From Phytoactinopolyspora mesophila (GTDB lineage: Bacteria > Actinomycetota > Actinomycetes > Jiangellales > Jiangellaceae): a DNA stretch of 64,000 nt. The notes under the pieces were generated by a model. The model was not told where the DNA came from. It did no database searches and saw only the letters and a list, made by a program, of their open reading frames with translations. Below, piece by piece: positions 1-8,262 of the stretch (positions are counted from its first letter, which is position 1; every line of letters starts with the position of its first letter). The position numbers and the translations under genes were made by a program. The stretch covers positions 295,875-359,874 of the forward strand of contig NZ_WLZY01000008.1 of assembly GCF_010122465.1 (NCBI RefSeq), given 5' to 3'.

Positions 1-111
1 GCCACCGTCAACCTGCACTGCGTGCTCGACGACGACGGATCCGTCGCCGTCCGGCACGAGGAACTGCCCAGCATGCCCGACGAGCTGCGCACGCTGTTCG
101 AGGACAAGTGA
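1..111 (+). CDS. sdhA: Succinate dehydrogenase/fumarate reductase flavoprotein subunit, C-terminal end (partial)
   Basis: An open frame enters from the left edge and stops with TGA at 109-111, giving the last 36 residues, which end DELRTLFEDK. Nothing in this short tail is diagnostic. The call rests on position: the next gene, 93 bp downstream on the same strand, is an SdhB-type iron-sulfur subunit, and in actinobacterial Sdh1-type operons the flavoprotein gene directly precedes it. The FAD and active-site regions lie outside the window. Moderately confident as the flavoprotein subunit; the rest of the gene would settle it. Confidence 0.6.
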   Translation, partial: ATVNLHCVLDDDGSVAVRHEELPSMPDELRTLFEDK

Positions 112-204
112 TGTCCGGCCGTGTCCTGCGGGATGCGGGCCGTGGCGTCGGCCAGGCAGACCGCGGCCGGGGCCCCAGATACGTGACCGAGGAGAAATAG
201 ACAT

Positions 205-966
205 ATGGGCTACGACCTGAACATGAAAGTCTGGCGCGGCGACGAATCCGGCGGCGACCTGGCCGACTACGTCGTTCCCGTCGAGGAAGGCGAAGTTGTC
301 CTGGACGCGCTGCACCGGCTGCAGGCGACCCAGGCCGGCGACCTCGCCGTCCGCTGGAACTGCAAGGCCGGCAAATGTGGCTCGTGTAGCGCCGAGATCA
401 ACGGCAAGCCGCGGCTGACCTGCATGACGCGGCTGTCGCTGTTCGAGCCGGACGAGACCATCACCGTCACGCCGCTGCGCACGTTCCCGGTGGTTCGCGA
501 CCTCGTCACCGACGTCTCGTACAACTACGAGAAGGCCAAGAAGGTCCCCGCGCTGTCTCCCGAGCCACGCCAGCCCGACGGCACGTACCGGATGCAGCAG
601 GAAGATGTGGAACGGGGTCAGGAGTTCCGCAAGTGCATCGAGTGTTTCCTGTGCCAGTCGGTGTGTCATGTCATTCGCGACCACGAAGACAACAAGGAAG
701 CATTCTCGGGCCCACGGCTCTTCCTGCGCTACGCCGAACTCGAGATGCATCCCCTCGAAACCGGTGACCACCGCGAAGCGGCCAAGGCCGAGGCCGGTGT
801 AGGGCTGTGCAACATCACCAAGTGCTGCACTGAGGTGTGCCCGGAGAGCATCAAGATCACCGACAACGCCATCATTCCGGTCAAGGAACGTGTCGTCGAC
901 CGCTCTTACGATCCGCTGGTCTGGCTGGGTTCGAAGATCTTCCGGCGCTCGTCGTCCGACGACTGA
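205..966 (+). CDS. sdhB: Succinate dehydrogenase/fumarate reductase iron-sulfur subunit
   Basis: The 253-residue protein passes electrons from the flavoprotein to quinone in the membrane-bound succinate:quinone oxidoreductase (TCA cycle/respiration). The N-terminal 2Fe-2S ferredoxin domain has C53, C58, C61 and C73. The C-terminal domain carries C144-x2-C147-x2-C150-x3-C154 and C202-x4-C207-C208-x3-C212, the usual pattern for the 4Fe-4S and 3Fe-4S clusters. A GAGGAG-like ribosome site precedes the ATG. Length fits the short Sdh1 class (Rv0247c-like). No cytochrome b subunit follows; in this class it usually lies upstream of sdhA. Confidence 0.93.
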   Translation: MGYDLNMKVWRGDESGGDLADYVVPVEEGEVVLDALHRLQATQAGDLAVRWNCKAGKCGSCSAEINGKPRLTCMTRLSLFEPDETITVTPLRTFPVVRDLVTDVSYNYEKAKKVPALSPEPRQPDGTYRMQQEDVERGQEFRKCIECFLCQSVCHVIRDHEDNKEAFSGPRLFLRYAELEMHPLETGDHREAAKAEAGVGLCNITKCCTEVCPESIKITDNAIIPVKERVVDRSYDPLVWLGSKIFRRSSSDD

Positions 967-1144
967 CGGCGCAAGCCGCGAAACCACTGGTATACCCGGA
1001 TCGACGCACACCTTCCGAAGTAATCTCTGGAGTCGCTGGTAGGAGCCCGCGGCTGACCTCTAGGCTGTGTCGGATACGCGCGCATCGGCAGCGTTGGTCG
1101 CGCGGAGCCCGGAATCACCACCGCCATCGCAAGGGAGCACCTCG

Positions 1145-1450
1145 ATGACTGTGTTCGACGACGACGCACTGCACGCCATGCTGGCGGGCATCCCGCAATG
1201 GTCGGGCGATTCGAAGGGCATCAGCCGCACGGTCGAAGCGGCAGACTTTCGTACCGCCATCATGATCGTCGACGACGTCGCTGAGGCGGCCGAGGAAGCC
1301 AACCACCATCCGGACATCGACATCCGCTACCGAACGCTCACGTTCCACTTGTCCACCCATTCGGCGGGTGGCGTCACCAGCGCCGACGTCGACCTCGCAC
1401 GCTCTATCGACGCGATCGTCAACAGCCACGGCGCCACTTCGGACACCTGA
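1145..1450 (+). CDS. Pterin-4a-carbinolamine dehydratase family protein
   Basis: The 101-residue protein matches the PCD/DCoH family, which dehydrates 4a-hydroxytetrahydropterin after aromatic amino acid hydroxylation. The family core is visible as EEANHHPDIDIRY (about residues 57-69), containing the active-site His-His pair and the HHPD signature, followed by a threonine-containing strand and an SxxD-type C-terminal helix. The frame stays open upstream to 1067, but the ATG at 1145 has a GGGAG site close before it and gives the normal family length. No phenylalanine hydroxylase is nearby, so the physiological role is open. Confidence 0.85.
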   Translation: MTVFDDDALHAMLAGIPQWSGDSKGISRTVEAADFRTAIMIVDDVAEAAEEANHHPDIDIRYRTLTFHLSTHSAGGVTSADVDLARSIDAIVNSHGATSDT

Positions 1451-1470
1451 CGCCGCTTATCCTGACAAGC

Positions 1471-2097
1471 ATGGCGCCACCACCCACCCGGCAACTCGTA
1501 CTCGCGATCGTCCGGCTTCTCCAGCCGGTTCATGGCTACGACGTGCGTCGGGAGCTGATGTCGTGGGGTGCCGAAGACTGGGCGAACATCGCGCCGGGCT
1601 CGATCTACGGCGCGCTCAAAACGCTTGAGCAAGACGGGTTGATCAGCGTGGTCGACACCTCGCGCGACGGCCACCGACCGGCTCGTACAACGTACCGGGT
1701 CACCGACGAGGGCGAGAAACAGTACCACTCGATGCTCCGCGATGCTTGGTGGGACGCCAAGCCAGCGCCGCATCCGCTGCTGGCCGCCGTCGCGCAACTG
1801 CCGTTCTCCAATCACGATGATGTCCTCGCCGCGCTCAAAGCCCGCCAGCACAGGCTGACCAGCGACATACTGGTCGCGGAGCGGGAAATCGAACGGATCC
1901 AGAGCGGTAGCGGAGACCCGCTGCACGACACTCCGTTCCACGTTTCTGCCATGCACCGCCTGAACATCGCACTCGCCAAGGCGGAACTGGCCTGGGCGCA
2001 AGACATGGTCCACCGCATCAAGTCCGGCGACCAAGGCGTCTGGTCTTGGGAAGGGCCCGGAAATCCCCCGTCGAGTTCAGCCGGACCAGTACCCTGA
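1471..2097 (+). CDS. PadR-family transcriptional regulator
   Basis: A 208-residue DNA-binding regulator. Residues about 5-85 form the PadR winged helix, including the PGSIYGALKTLEQDGLI recognition region, and residues about 100-185 form the Vir-type C-terminal helical dimerisation region. Its stop is 4 bp before the GTG of the cation-efflux-like gene, so the two are almost certainly co-transcribed. A PadR protein usually represses its own operon; here it would control the transporter. The inducer is unknown, but coupling to a CDF protein makes a metal or cationic stress signal plausible. Confidence 0.88.
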   Translation: MAPPPTRQLVLAIVRLLQPVHGYDVRRELMSWGAEDWANIAPGSIYGALKTLEQDGLISVVDTSRDGHRPARTTYRVTDEGEKQYHSMLRDAWWDAKPAPHPLLAAVAQLPFSNHDDVLAALKARQHRLTSDILVAEREIERIQSGSGDPLHDTPFHVSAMHRLNIALAKAELAWAQDMVHRIKSGDQGVWSWEGPGNPPSSSAGPVP

Positions 2098-2101
2098 GCG
2101 G

Positions 2102-3013
2102 GTGAAGAACTCGCGGACTGTCACCCGCCTGATTCTCTTGTCCATTTGGGTGGCGCTTTTCTGGGCGGCTGCCGCGATTGTCTGGGGTCTCTCCGTGAGT
2201 TCCCAGATGATCGTCTTCGATGGCTTGTACTCACTTATCAGTGTGCTGCTGTCCACTCTTTCGCTCCTAGCATTCCGAGTCATCCGCAAGGGACAGAGCA
2301 AGCGTTTCCCATTCGGCCGCGACGCTTTGGAACCATTGACGATTATCGTCAAGGCAATAGCGATCGGATCACTCTGTGTCTACGCGCTGATAGTCGCGGT
2401 CATGGACCTGCTGGCAGGCGGTCGTGACATTGACACGGGCTGGGCCGTAGCCTACGCCGCCGCGGCAACCACTGGATGTGGCATTGTCGCGTTCTACCTG
2501 CACCGCAAACAGCGCGCCGTGCGATCAGACTTGCTCCGCGCCGAGACCACTCAATGGCTGATGGATACAGTGCTGAGCGCCGGTGTGCTCGCCGGCTTCA
2601 TCCTGGCCGTGATCCTGGAACGGCTCGGTCACGAGGCGGCCGCCAATTACATCGACCCGGCAATGGTGGCATTGGTGTGCCTGCTATTCCTGGTGATGCC
2701 GGCCCGGCTGCTGGGTCAGGGATTGCGCGAAGTGCTTCAAATGGCTCCTCCCGCCGATATCGAAGGGCGGTTGCGCAATTGCATCGACGCCATCGAGCAG
2801 CGGTATGGATTCGACGACTCATATCTGCGCAGCACGAAAATCGGCGGGCAACTCGTACTCGAGGTCGACTTCGTGGTGGGTGAGGAGACGTCAGCGAGAT
2901 CGGTGGAATCGCTCGACACAATTCGCCAAGACATCACCGACGATCTCGGGGATCTCGGATACGACCTGTGGCTCTCCGCCTCGTTTACCGGCGATCGCAG
3001 GTGGGCTGAATAG
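2102..3013 (+). CDS. Cation diffusion facilitator-like membrane protein
   Basis: This 303-residue protein has an N-terminal membrane domain with about six hydrophobic segments (between residues 5 and 205) and a C-terminal cytoplasmic ferredoxin-like domain, the architecture of CDF metal/proton antiporters (COG3965-like branch). The canonical FieF zinc ligands are altered. The TM2 DxxxD appears as FDGLYS (second Asp is Ser), and the TM5 HxxxD as QWLMD (His replaced by Gln, Asp kept). Substrate is therefore uncertain. The GTG start lies 4 bp after the PadR gene, implying one operon. Confidence 0.82.
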   Translation: MKNSRTVTRLILLSIWVALFWAAAAIVWGLSVSSQMIVFDGLYSLISVLLSTLSLLAFRVIRKGQSKRFPFGRDALEPLTIIVKAIAIGSLCVYALIVAVMDLLAGGRDIDTGWAVAYAAAATTGCGIVAFYLHRKQRAVRSDLLRAETTQWLMDTVLSAGVLAGFILAVILERLGHEAAANYIDPAMVALVCLLFLVMPARLLGQGLREVLQMAPPADIEGRLRNCIDAIEQRYGFDDSYLRSTKIGGQLVLEVDFVVGEETSARSVESLDTIRQDITDDLGDLGYDLWLSASFTGDRRWAE

Positions 3014-3019
3014 CGGCTC

Positions 3020-3628
3020 TCAAGCCGGGTTGACGTGCCGCAGAACCGTGACGGCGAAATCAGCGTCGGAGTGCCACGCCTTCAGGTCCCACGTGGCGAA
3101 CCGGTGCTCGATGCGCAGCCCGGCGTCGGCCACATATTGGTCGAAGTCAGCCAGCGCCAGCTCCCGATTGACGTGGAATCCGGCGACCACGAAACCTTCC
3201 GCCGTGACAGCCGCTTTGATCCGCCGCAGTACTTCGGTCTCTGTTCCAGGCGCGAGGAACACCATCACGTTCCCGGCGAGCAACACGGCATCGAACTGCT
3301 TTGTCTCGCCGATCATGCCAAGGTCCAGCTCGGCCAGATCGGCCACGACGTACGACGGGCCCGGATGGTCCTTCTCCGCTGCCTCGATCAGCTCCGGATC
3401 CGCGTCAACCCCGACGACAGTGTGCCCGCGCGCATGCAGATCACCCGAAAGCCGCCCGGTGCCACAGCCGGCGTCGAGGATCCGCGCCTGCCGGGCGACC
3501 ATGGCGTCGACCAGCCGAGCCTCACCCACAAGATCCTCTCCCTGCGCCGCCATCCGGCGGAAGCGGTCGATATACCACTGCGAGTGGCCCTCTTTGGTGT
3601 CGGTCACCCAACGCGTCGGCCGTGTCAT
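3020..3628 (-). CDS. Class I SAM-dependent methyltransferase
   Basis: A 202-residue protein with the Rossmann SAM-binding motif LDAGCGTGRL at residues 51-60, an acidic motif II (VVGVDAD) that would hold the ribose, and VLLAGNVMVFL as motif IV. The frame runs open to 3757, but the ATG at 3628 begins the conserved region and gives the usual size for this small methyltransferase family. Substrate is unknown. It converges with the CDF gene (6 bp between stops) and follows the GNAT gene at 3745 on the same strand, across a palindrome-rich gap. Confidence 0.87.
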   Translation of the reverse strand: MTRPTRWVTDTKEGHSQWYIDRFRRMAAQGEDLVGEARLVDAMVARQARILDAGCGTGRLSGDLHARGHTVVGVDADPELIEAAEKDHPGPSYVVADLAELDLGMIGETKQFDAVLLAGNVMVFLAPGTETEVLRRIKAAVTAEGFVVAGFHVNRELALADFDQYVADAGLRIEHRFATWDLKAWHSDADFAVTVLRHVNPA

Positions 3629-3667
3629 GAGACACAACTCTACGATCGGTGACCGACAGCCCGGTTT

Positions 3668-3741
3668 GCAGGACGTTGGTTTGCGTCCTGCCAGCCGTGC
3701 GCTGGGACGCTCGATCCGCAGGACACAACGCGACGTCCTGC
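3668..3741. repeat. Two GCAGGAC hairpins in tandem
   Basis: Two adjacent inverted repeats. GCAGGACG (3668-3675) pairs with CGTCCTGC (3684-3691) over an 8-nt loop. GCAGGAC (3718-3724) pairs with GTCCTGC (3735-3741). They lie between the GNAT stop and the methyltransferase start. The same motif forms a third hairpin at 17993-18032. They may act as terminator, operator or dispersed repeat; no uridine tract follows. Confidence 0.55.
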
Positions 3742-3744
3742 TTG

Positions 3745-4533
3745 TCAGCGCCGCCACATGTAGGGCGTCGTCGTCGACACCTTGACCAACCCGGAACGTT
3801 CGAGAATCGGACGTGAATACTCGGTCGAGTCACTATTGATCAGTCTCTTACCGTGCGCGAGTGCCGAGCTTGCCCGCGCGGCGGTCAACGCGCGATAGAT
3901 TCCACGCCCCCGCCATTCCTCGCGGGTAGCGCCACCCCAAATCCCGGCGAACTCGGTCCCCTTCACCGGTTCGAGCCGCCCGGCGCTGATCACCCGCCCC
4001 TCTGCCTCGGCCACCCATAACTCCATACCGTCGCCGAAAGACAGCCGCCGCATGAGCGCTTCCACCATCTGCATGCCCAGATCATCACCAAAGACTTCGT
4101 CCTGCATCGCGCACATCGCACGGACATCCGCTCCCTCGACCACCCGGCGCAACGCCACGCCGTCCGGCAACGCCACGTCGGTGGCAAGCGCTTGTGCCTC
4201 GCCAATCATGATCGACTCGGTCTCGCCGCGATCGAATCCGTTCTCCAGCAACGCTTCGTGCAATCCCGGCGCGTGGTCGTGGCCACGGGTCTTCCATTCG
4301 ACTCGGTTGATATCGGCGTCCGCCCGGTAGTGGGCGAGTGCGTCGCCGACGAGCTGCCGGATCGTGCTGGCATCCGCTCCGCCGAGGTCGCGGTAGGTGA
4401 CGAAGCCGCGTCCACCTGGGAACGTGATCAGTCGCAGCGGACCGTGCCGGATGACCGAGACCGCGCTGGGTGTCTCCGCGTCAGTGCGGAGCTGATCGTC
4501 GTATGCCGCGAGGAGGCGGTCAGGGCTTGTCAT
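3745..4533 (-). CDS. GNAT-family N-acetyltransferase
   Basis: A 262-residue protein whose C-terminal half is a GNAT fold. The acetyl-CoA pyrophosphate-binding motif A reads TREEWRGRGIYRAL (Q/RxxGxG/A type), preceded by the motif D strand ISAGRLEPV. The N-terminal ~120 residues are a divergent second GNAT-like lobe, as in two-domain acetyltransferases. The ATG at 4533 is chosen because AGGA lies 8 nt upstream; two further in-frame ATGs exist at 4542 and 4560. The acceptor substrate cannot be inferred. Confidence 0.83.
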   Translation of the reverse strand: MTSPDRLLAAYDDQLRTDAETPSAVSVIRHGPLRLITFPGGRGFVTYRDLGGADASTIRQLVGDALAHYRADADINRVEWKTRGHDHAPGLHEALLENGFDRGETESIMIGEAQALATDVALPDGVALRRVVEGADVRAMCAMQDEVFGDDLGMQMVEALMRRLSFGDGMELWVAEAEGRVISAGRLEPVKGTEFAGIWGGATREEWRGRGIYRALTAARASSALAHGKRLINSDSTEYSRPILERSGLVKVSTTTPYMWRR

Positions 4534-4593
4534 GCCCGTCATCCTGCTGGTGCGAGACACGACGTGGCAAACGAATTCCGACCCGCAGGACGG

Positions 4594-4998
4594 TCAGATC
4601 ATCGGCGTGCCAGTCGTCGAGATGATATGCTCCGGCACATCGCCCGCGTAGTCGCCTGTTGTCAGGGTCCCCGACGGCTCGAACAGCATCATCGTCGCGC
4701 CGTTCTCCGACACCGGGCGGTGTTCCGTGCCCTTCGGTACGACGAAGACGTCGTGCCGGCCGAGACGTACGCTGCGCTCGGATCCATCGGCGCCGCGGAG
4801 GTAGATGTCGAGCACACCGTCCAGCACGATGAACAGTTCATCGGTATCAGCGTGTGCGTGCCAGACGTACTCGCCCTTGACTTTGGCCAGGCGGACGTCC
4901 CAATCGTTGACGTGGGTGAGAATCCGCGGACTCCACAACTCGTCGAACGTTGCCAGTGCGTCGTCGATGTTCAGCGTCGTAGCGGTCATACCAACCAT
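4594..4998 (-). CDS. Cupin-domain protein
   Basis: A 134-residue single-domain cupin. Motif 1 is HAHADTDELFIVLDG (about residues 47-61), giving the two His and one Glu that bind metal; motif 2 is VVPKGTEHRPVS with the last His ligand. Such proteins are small metal enzymes or sugar-binding barrels; no substrate can be read from sequence. It is divergently transcribed from the GlxA-type regulator, with only 43 bp between starts, so the regulator probably controls it. The alternative start at 4989 (MTATTL) is equally possible. Confidence 0.82.
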   Translation of the reverse strand: MVGMTATTLNIDDALATFDELWSPRILTHVNDWDVRLAKVKGEYVWHAHADTDELFIVLDGVLDIYLRGADGSERSVRLGRHDVFVVPKGTEHRPVSENGATMMLFEPSGTLTTGDYAGDVPEHIISTTGTPMI

Positions 4999-5041
4999 GC
5001 TGACGCTTGCGTTCTAGCACCAACAGTGCGATAAACGTCGC

Positions 5042-6055
5042 ATGTCGCAAGAATCCTCTCAAGGCACGCTCCATCGAATCGGAGCACTGGTCGACGAGGG
5101 TTCAAACCCGTTCGAGATCGCCTGCATGACGGAGGTGTTCGGCATCCACCGCCCGGAAGCCGGCGGACTGCTGTACGACTTTCAGTTGTGTGCCCGTCAG
5201 CAGCGGGTGCCGATGCGCCAGGATTTCTTCACGATGACCGAACTCGCCGGCCTCCGTGTCCTCGACCAGGCGGACACCGTGATCGTGCCGAACCGTCCCG
5301 ACACCTCCAGCCCGCGGCACCCGGAGGTGCTGGCCGCGATCACCCGGGCCCACGAACGCGGCGCACGCCTGGTTGGCATGTGCAGCGGCGCTTTCACCCT
5401 CGCCGAGGCCGGCGTACTCGCCGGACGCCGGGCCACCGTCCACTGGAAATGGGCCGACGAATTCCGCCTCCGGTTTCCCGACGTCGTTCTGGACGAGAAC
5501 GTGCTGTTCATCGACGACGGCGACATCCTCACCTCCGCGGGCAGTGCCGCCGCGCTCGATCTCGCACTGCACATCGTGCGCACGGACCACGGTACGGACA
5601 TCGCGACCGCCGTGGCACGCCGACTCGTTTTCGCCGCTCATCGTCCCGGCGGTCAGCGACAGTTCATCGAGCGCCCCATACCTCGCGACACCGGATCGGC
5701 ACTCTCAGCGGCCCTCGACTGGGCGGAACGGCACGCCACCGAGTCCATCGGCGTCGGAGACATCGCACGACGCGCGGCCATGAGCCCCGCCACCCTGCAC
5801 CGCCGGTTTCGCGCGGAGATCGGCCGCACCCCGTTGGAATGGTTGTCCGCCCTACGATTGGCGCATGCCCGCAGACTCCTCGAGACCACGGCGCTGTCTG
5901 TCGAGCAGATAGCACACGCAAGTGGCCTAGGCACCTCCGCGAATCTGCGGACTCATCTCACCGCCGAGACCGGGCTGTCGCCCACCACCTATCGTCGGCA
6001 GTTCCACAGCTCCGGCCGCGCGTCCAACAGCTCCGTACAAGAAGCGCGGGTATAG
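5042..6055 (+). CDS. GlxA-family AraC-type transcriptional regulator
   Basis: A 337-residue protein with an N-terminal DJ-1/PfpI-like (glutamine amidotransferase-like) ligand domain, residues about 10-190, whose nucleophile-elbow region reads GMCSGAFTLAEAG (about 112-124), and a C-terminal AraC double helix-turn-helix, residues about 220-325. This is the GlxA/FtrA layout of activators sensing small metabolites. It lies head to head with the cupin gene at 4594-4998, its most likely target along with itself. The effector is unknown. Confidence 0.88.
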   Translation: MSQESSQGTLHRIGALVDEGSNPFEIACMTEVFGIHRPEAGGLLYDFQLCARQQRVPMRQDFFTMTELAGLRVLDQADTVIVPNRPDTSSPRHPEVLAAITRAHERGARLVGMCSGAFTLAEAGVLAGRRATVHWKWADEFRLRFPDVVLDENVLFIDDGDILTSAGSAAALDLALHIVRTDHGTDIATAVARRLVFAAHRPGGQRQFIERPIPRDTGSALSAALDWAERHATESIGVGDIARRAAMSPATLHRRFRAEIGRTPLEWLSALRLAHARRLLETTALSVEQIAHASGLGTSANLRTHLTAETGLSPTTYRRQFHSSGRASNSSVQEARV

Positions 6056-6170
6056 GCGATCACCTGCTGAAACGGAACTCGGCCAGAGGCTGCGTCCCCG
6101 ACAACCCGACGTCCGGACAACTATGGAAATGCGTTAGCGCACCGACCCGATTTGTTGCACCATCTCGGGT

Positions 6171-6815
6171 GTGATCAACGATCTCTGGCCAACATTTCAC
6201 CTCACCATCACCACCGCGCATCTCCGGTTGCGCCTACCCCGAGAGGCGGAGATCGCTCAGCTCGCGGAACTAGCCGGACGGGGCATCCACCGTCGTTCAG
6301 AGCGCCCCTTCCTCACACCATGGACCGACGGCTCCGCAAAGGATCGAGCGGAGATCGTATTGCAAAGTCACTGGAGCGAACTGGCCGAGTGGACGGTCGA
6401 TGACTGGGCCCTCGGGATGGGAATATTCACCGACACCGGCGAGCCGGTCGGCATGGTCACTCTGCGCGCAAAAGACTTCTCAGTCGTGCGCGAGGTGACC
6501 ACGTCGTCGTGGCTGGGCCTCCCACACCACGGGCGGGGATTCGGAACCGAGGCTCGCAAGGGCGTCCTCACCTTGGCCTTCGACCACCTCGGCGCCGAAG
6601 CGGCACGAAGCGAGGTCTTTCAGGACAACCACGCCTCACAGGCGGTGTCCCGCAAGCTGGGGTACGAACCCGATGGGATCTCGCGCGACGCGAGAGGGTC
6701 CGAGGTTTTGACGTCTGACCGGCTGCGCCTGAGCCGTTCTCGGTGGGCCGACGTCCCGTCCGGCGGCATCGTGGTCGACGGTATCGACGCGTGCCGCCAC
6801 ATGTTCAACAGATGA
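6171..6815 (+). CDS. GNAT-family N-acetyltransferase (RimJ/RimL-like)
   Basis: A 214-residue acetyltransferase of the RimJ/RimL-type GNAT branch. It opens with the typical first strand TTAHLRLRLPREAEI. LPHHGRGFGTEARKGVLTLAF (residues about 117-137) is the acetyl-CoA binding loop and helix, and NHASQAVSRKLGYEPDG is the conserved late Asn-Ser-Lys-Leu-Gly-Tyr segment. A GTG start at 6171 is used. It is followed by a convergent, unrelated GNAT gene. The acceptor is unknown; relatives modify ribosomal proteins, antibiotics or free amines. Confidence 0.85.
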   Translation: MINDLWPTFHLTITTAHLRLRLPREAEIAQLAELAGRGIHRRSERPFLTPWTDGSAKDRAEIVLQSHWSELAEWTVDDWALGMGIFTDTGEPVGMVTLRAKDFSVVREVTTSSWLGLPHHGRGFGTEARKGVLTLAFDHLGAEAARSEVFQDNHASQAVSRKLGYEPDGISRDARGSEVLTSDRLRLSRSRWADVPSGGIVVDGIDACRHMFNR

Positions 6816-6883
6816 CCAGCCGCGACGCGCGTCGATTGCCCGGAGGCTGCCGCCGGCGCATGAGGGCCTGCTTCCATGGTGCT

Positions 6884-7336
6884 CTAATCAGAGCTCGCCT
6901 CTGTTGTGGCACGCTTGACCCAGCGGACCCACTCCTCCTGCGGATGGTAGTCCATCGCCGCCCAGGCGCTGGCCCCGGCAGAGTTCGTAGCCAGGACCAT
7001 CGCGTCGAACCGGATCGCACCCAGCGAGCGCAGTCGCCGCTCTGCATCCTCGAGAAGCAGTCTGGCGATGCCTCTGCCCCGATGATCGGGAGCCACGGCC
7101 AGCCGGTAGAGATGGGCCCTCCATCCGTCCCATCCGGCGATCACCGTCCCCACGATGATCTCGCCGAGTTCCGCGACGATCAGCGCATCGGGATCTCGTG
7201 ACAGCAATGCTTCGACAACAGGTGCGTTGTCGACAGGCCTCCCGTGGTTCTCCCCCGCTTCGGCCCAAAATGCCAGGAGGACGGGGATGTCTTCCACCCG
7301 CGCGGGCCGAATCACGATATCCGCCGGCTGGTTCAT
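6884..7336 (-). CDS. GNAT-family N-acetyltransferase
   Basis: A 150-residue single-domain GNAT. Motif A is LAVAPDHRGRGIARLLLEDAE (about residues 77-97), and LGAIRFDAMVLATNSAGASAW forms the following strand with the usual Asn-x-x-Ala. The frame extends upstream to 7462, but MNQPADIVIRPARVED at 7336 is the standard first strand of the family and is preferred. The stop is 68 bp from that of the convergent GNAT at 6171-6815. It may be expressed with the RidA-like pair immediately upstream (43 bp). Substrate unknown. Confidence 0.85.
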   Translation of the reverse strand: MNQPADIVIRPARVEDIPVLLAFWAEAGENHGRPVDNAPVVEALLSRDPDALIVAELGEIIVGTVIAGWDGWRAHLYRLAVAPDHRGRGIARLLLEDAERRLRSLGAIRFDAMVLATNSAGASAWAAMDYHPQEEWVRWVKRATTEASSD

Positions 7337-7379
7337 GCCGCCATCCTCAGTTGCCGCGCTCGCCACGTGCCCGCACTCC

Positions 7380-7739
7380 TCAGGGCGCGCCGTAGGCGCG
7401 GATCTCGACCAACGAGTCTCGGCGCGACGCCGCAGCCTGCACCACCGAGAGCGCGGGAACATGGTCGGGGTCTATCCAACCGTTCCACACGTCGCGGAAC
7501 GCCGGGAACTCATCCATGTGAGCCAACCAGACCTGAACCATCAGTAGCTTCGCGCGCGACGAGCCGGCTTCTCGCAGATGGCCGTCGATGATCTCGAGTA
7601 TCTGGCCGGTTTGCTCGGCCAGCGTGCCCGACTTTTCCGGGGCCGTGAGGCAGACCGACACCATCGAGGCGCAGACCGCGCCGAGGTGGATGTTCGGCGC
7701 CGGCGGTCCCGTTACCCGTCCGATCTTCGTGATGCTCAC
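7380..7739 (-). CDS. RidA-family (YjgF/YER057c/UK114) protein lacking the conserved arginine
   Basis: A 119-residue protein, second of two adjacent RidA-fold genes. Family features are the LMVQVWLAHMDEFPAFRDVWNGW stretch and the C-terminal SLVEIRAYGA strand. The position normally read as PAR, whose Arg holds the carboxylate of 2-aminoacrylate, reads PALSVV here, so imine deaminase activity is doubtful. The GTG at 7739 overlaps the stop of the upstream paralog by 4 bp (GTGA), indicating translational coupling; the longer frame to 7763 would overlap by 28 bp. It may be a partner subunit or a ligand-binding relative. Confidence 0.8.
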   Translation of the reverse strand: MSITKIGRVTGPPAPNIHLGAVCASMVSVCLTAPEKSGTLAEQTGQILEIIDGHLREAGSSRAKLLMVQVWLAHMDEFPAFRDVWNGWIDPDHVPALSVVQAAASRRDSLVEIRAYGAP

Positions 7740-8110
7740 GAATTGCCCCGGCTGGTACGGCACGCGGTGACGACGAACTCGACCAGCAGGTCGGGCCGGT
7801 ACAACTCACCGGACACACAGGTGCGAGCCGGCGGATTGTCGGGATCGGCCCACTCATTCCAGGCTGCGTTCATGGCACCGAAGTAGCGCATGTCTTTCAA
7901 CCACACGTGGATCATCAGGACCGACGCCTGGTTCTCGCCCAACTCGCCCAGCAGCGTATCGAGTCGCGCCAACGCCGAGCGGGTCTGCTCCTTGACGTCG
8001 CCGTCGGTGGAATCGGGGTGGATACCGGAGAAGAAGATCAGCTCATCGGTAGCCACGACCTGAGCCTTGCGGGCACCATCCAGGCTCTGGATATGTCGTC
8101 TCTCGATCAC
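7736..8110 (-). CDS. RidA-family (YjgF/YER057c/UK114) protein
   Basis: A 124-residue RidA-fold protein. Members form trimers whose inter-subunit pockets deaminate reactive enamine/imine intermediates made by PLP enzymes. The conserved arginine is present in PPARTCV (about residues 92-98), followed by LLVEFVVTA. The SALARLDTLLGELG helix and VLMIHVWLKDM strand match the family. GTG start at 8110; its TGA overlaps the next RidA-like gene. The pair looks like one transcription unit, possibly encoding a hetero-oligomer with one active and one altered subunit. Confidence 0.83.
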   Translation of the reverse strand: MIERRHIQSLDGARKAQVVATDELIFFSGIHPDSTDGDVKEQTRSALARLDTLLGELGENQASVLMIHVWLKDMRYFGAMNAAWNEWADPDNPPARTCVSGELYRPDLLVEFVVTACRTSRGNS

Positions 8111-8262
8111 CGCCGTACAGTATCCGGCCCGCGAAGCGCGGACAAAGACCGCCCCAGCGACGAGCGGTCAAGCAGCCACGACGGTACTGTGCATCGGTCG
8201 GCTTCGTCACACCAGGCACAGTGCGGCGCCGGGCGGCACCATCGAGGCCTAACATCTGTCTC

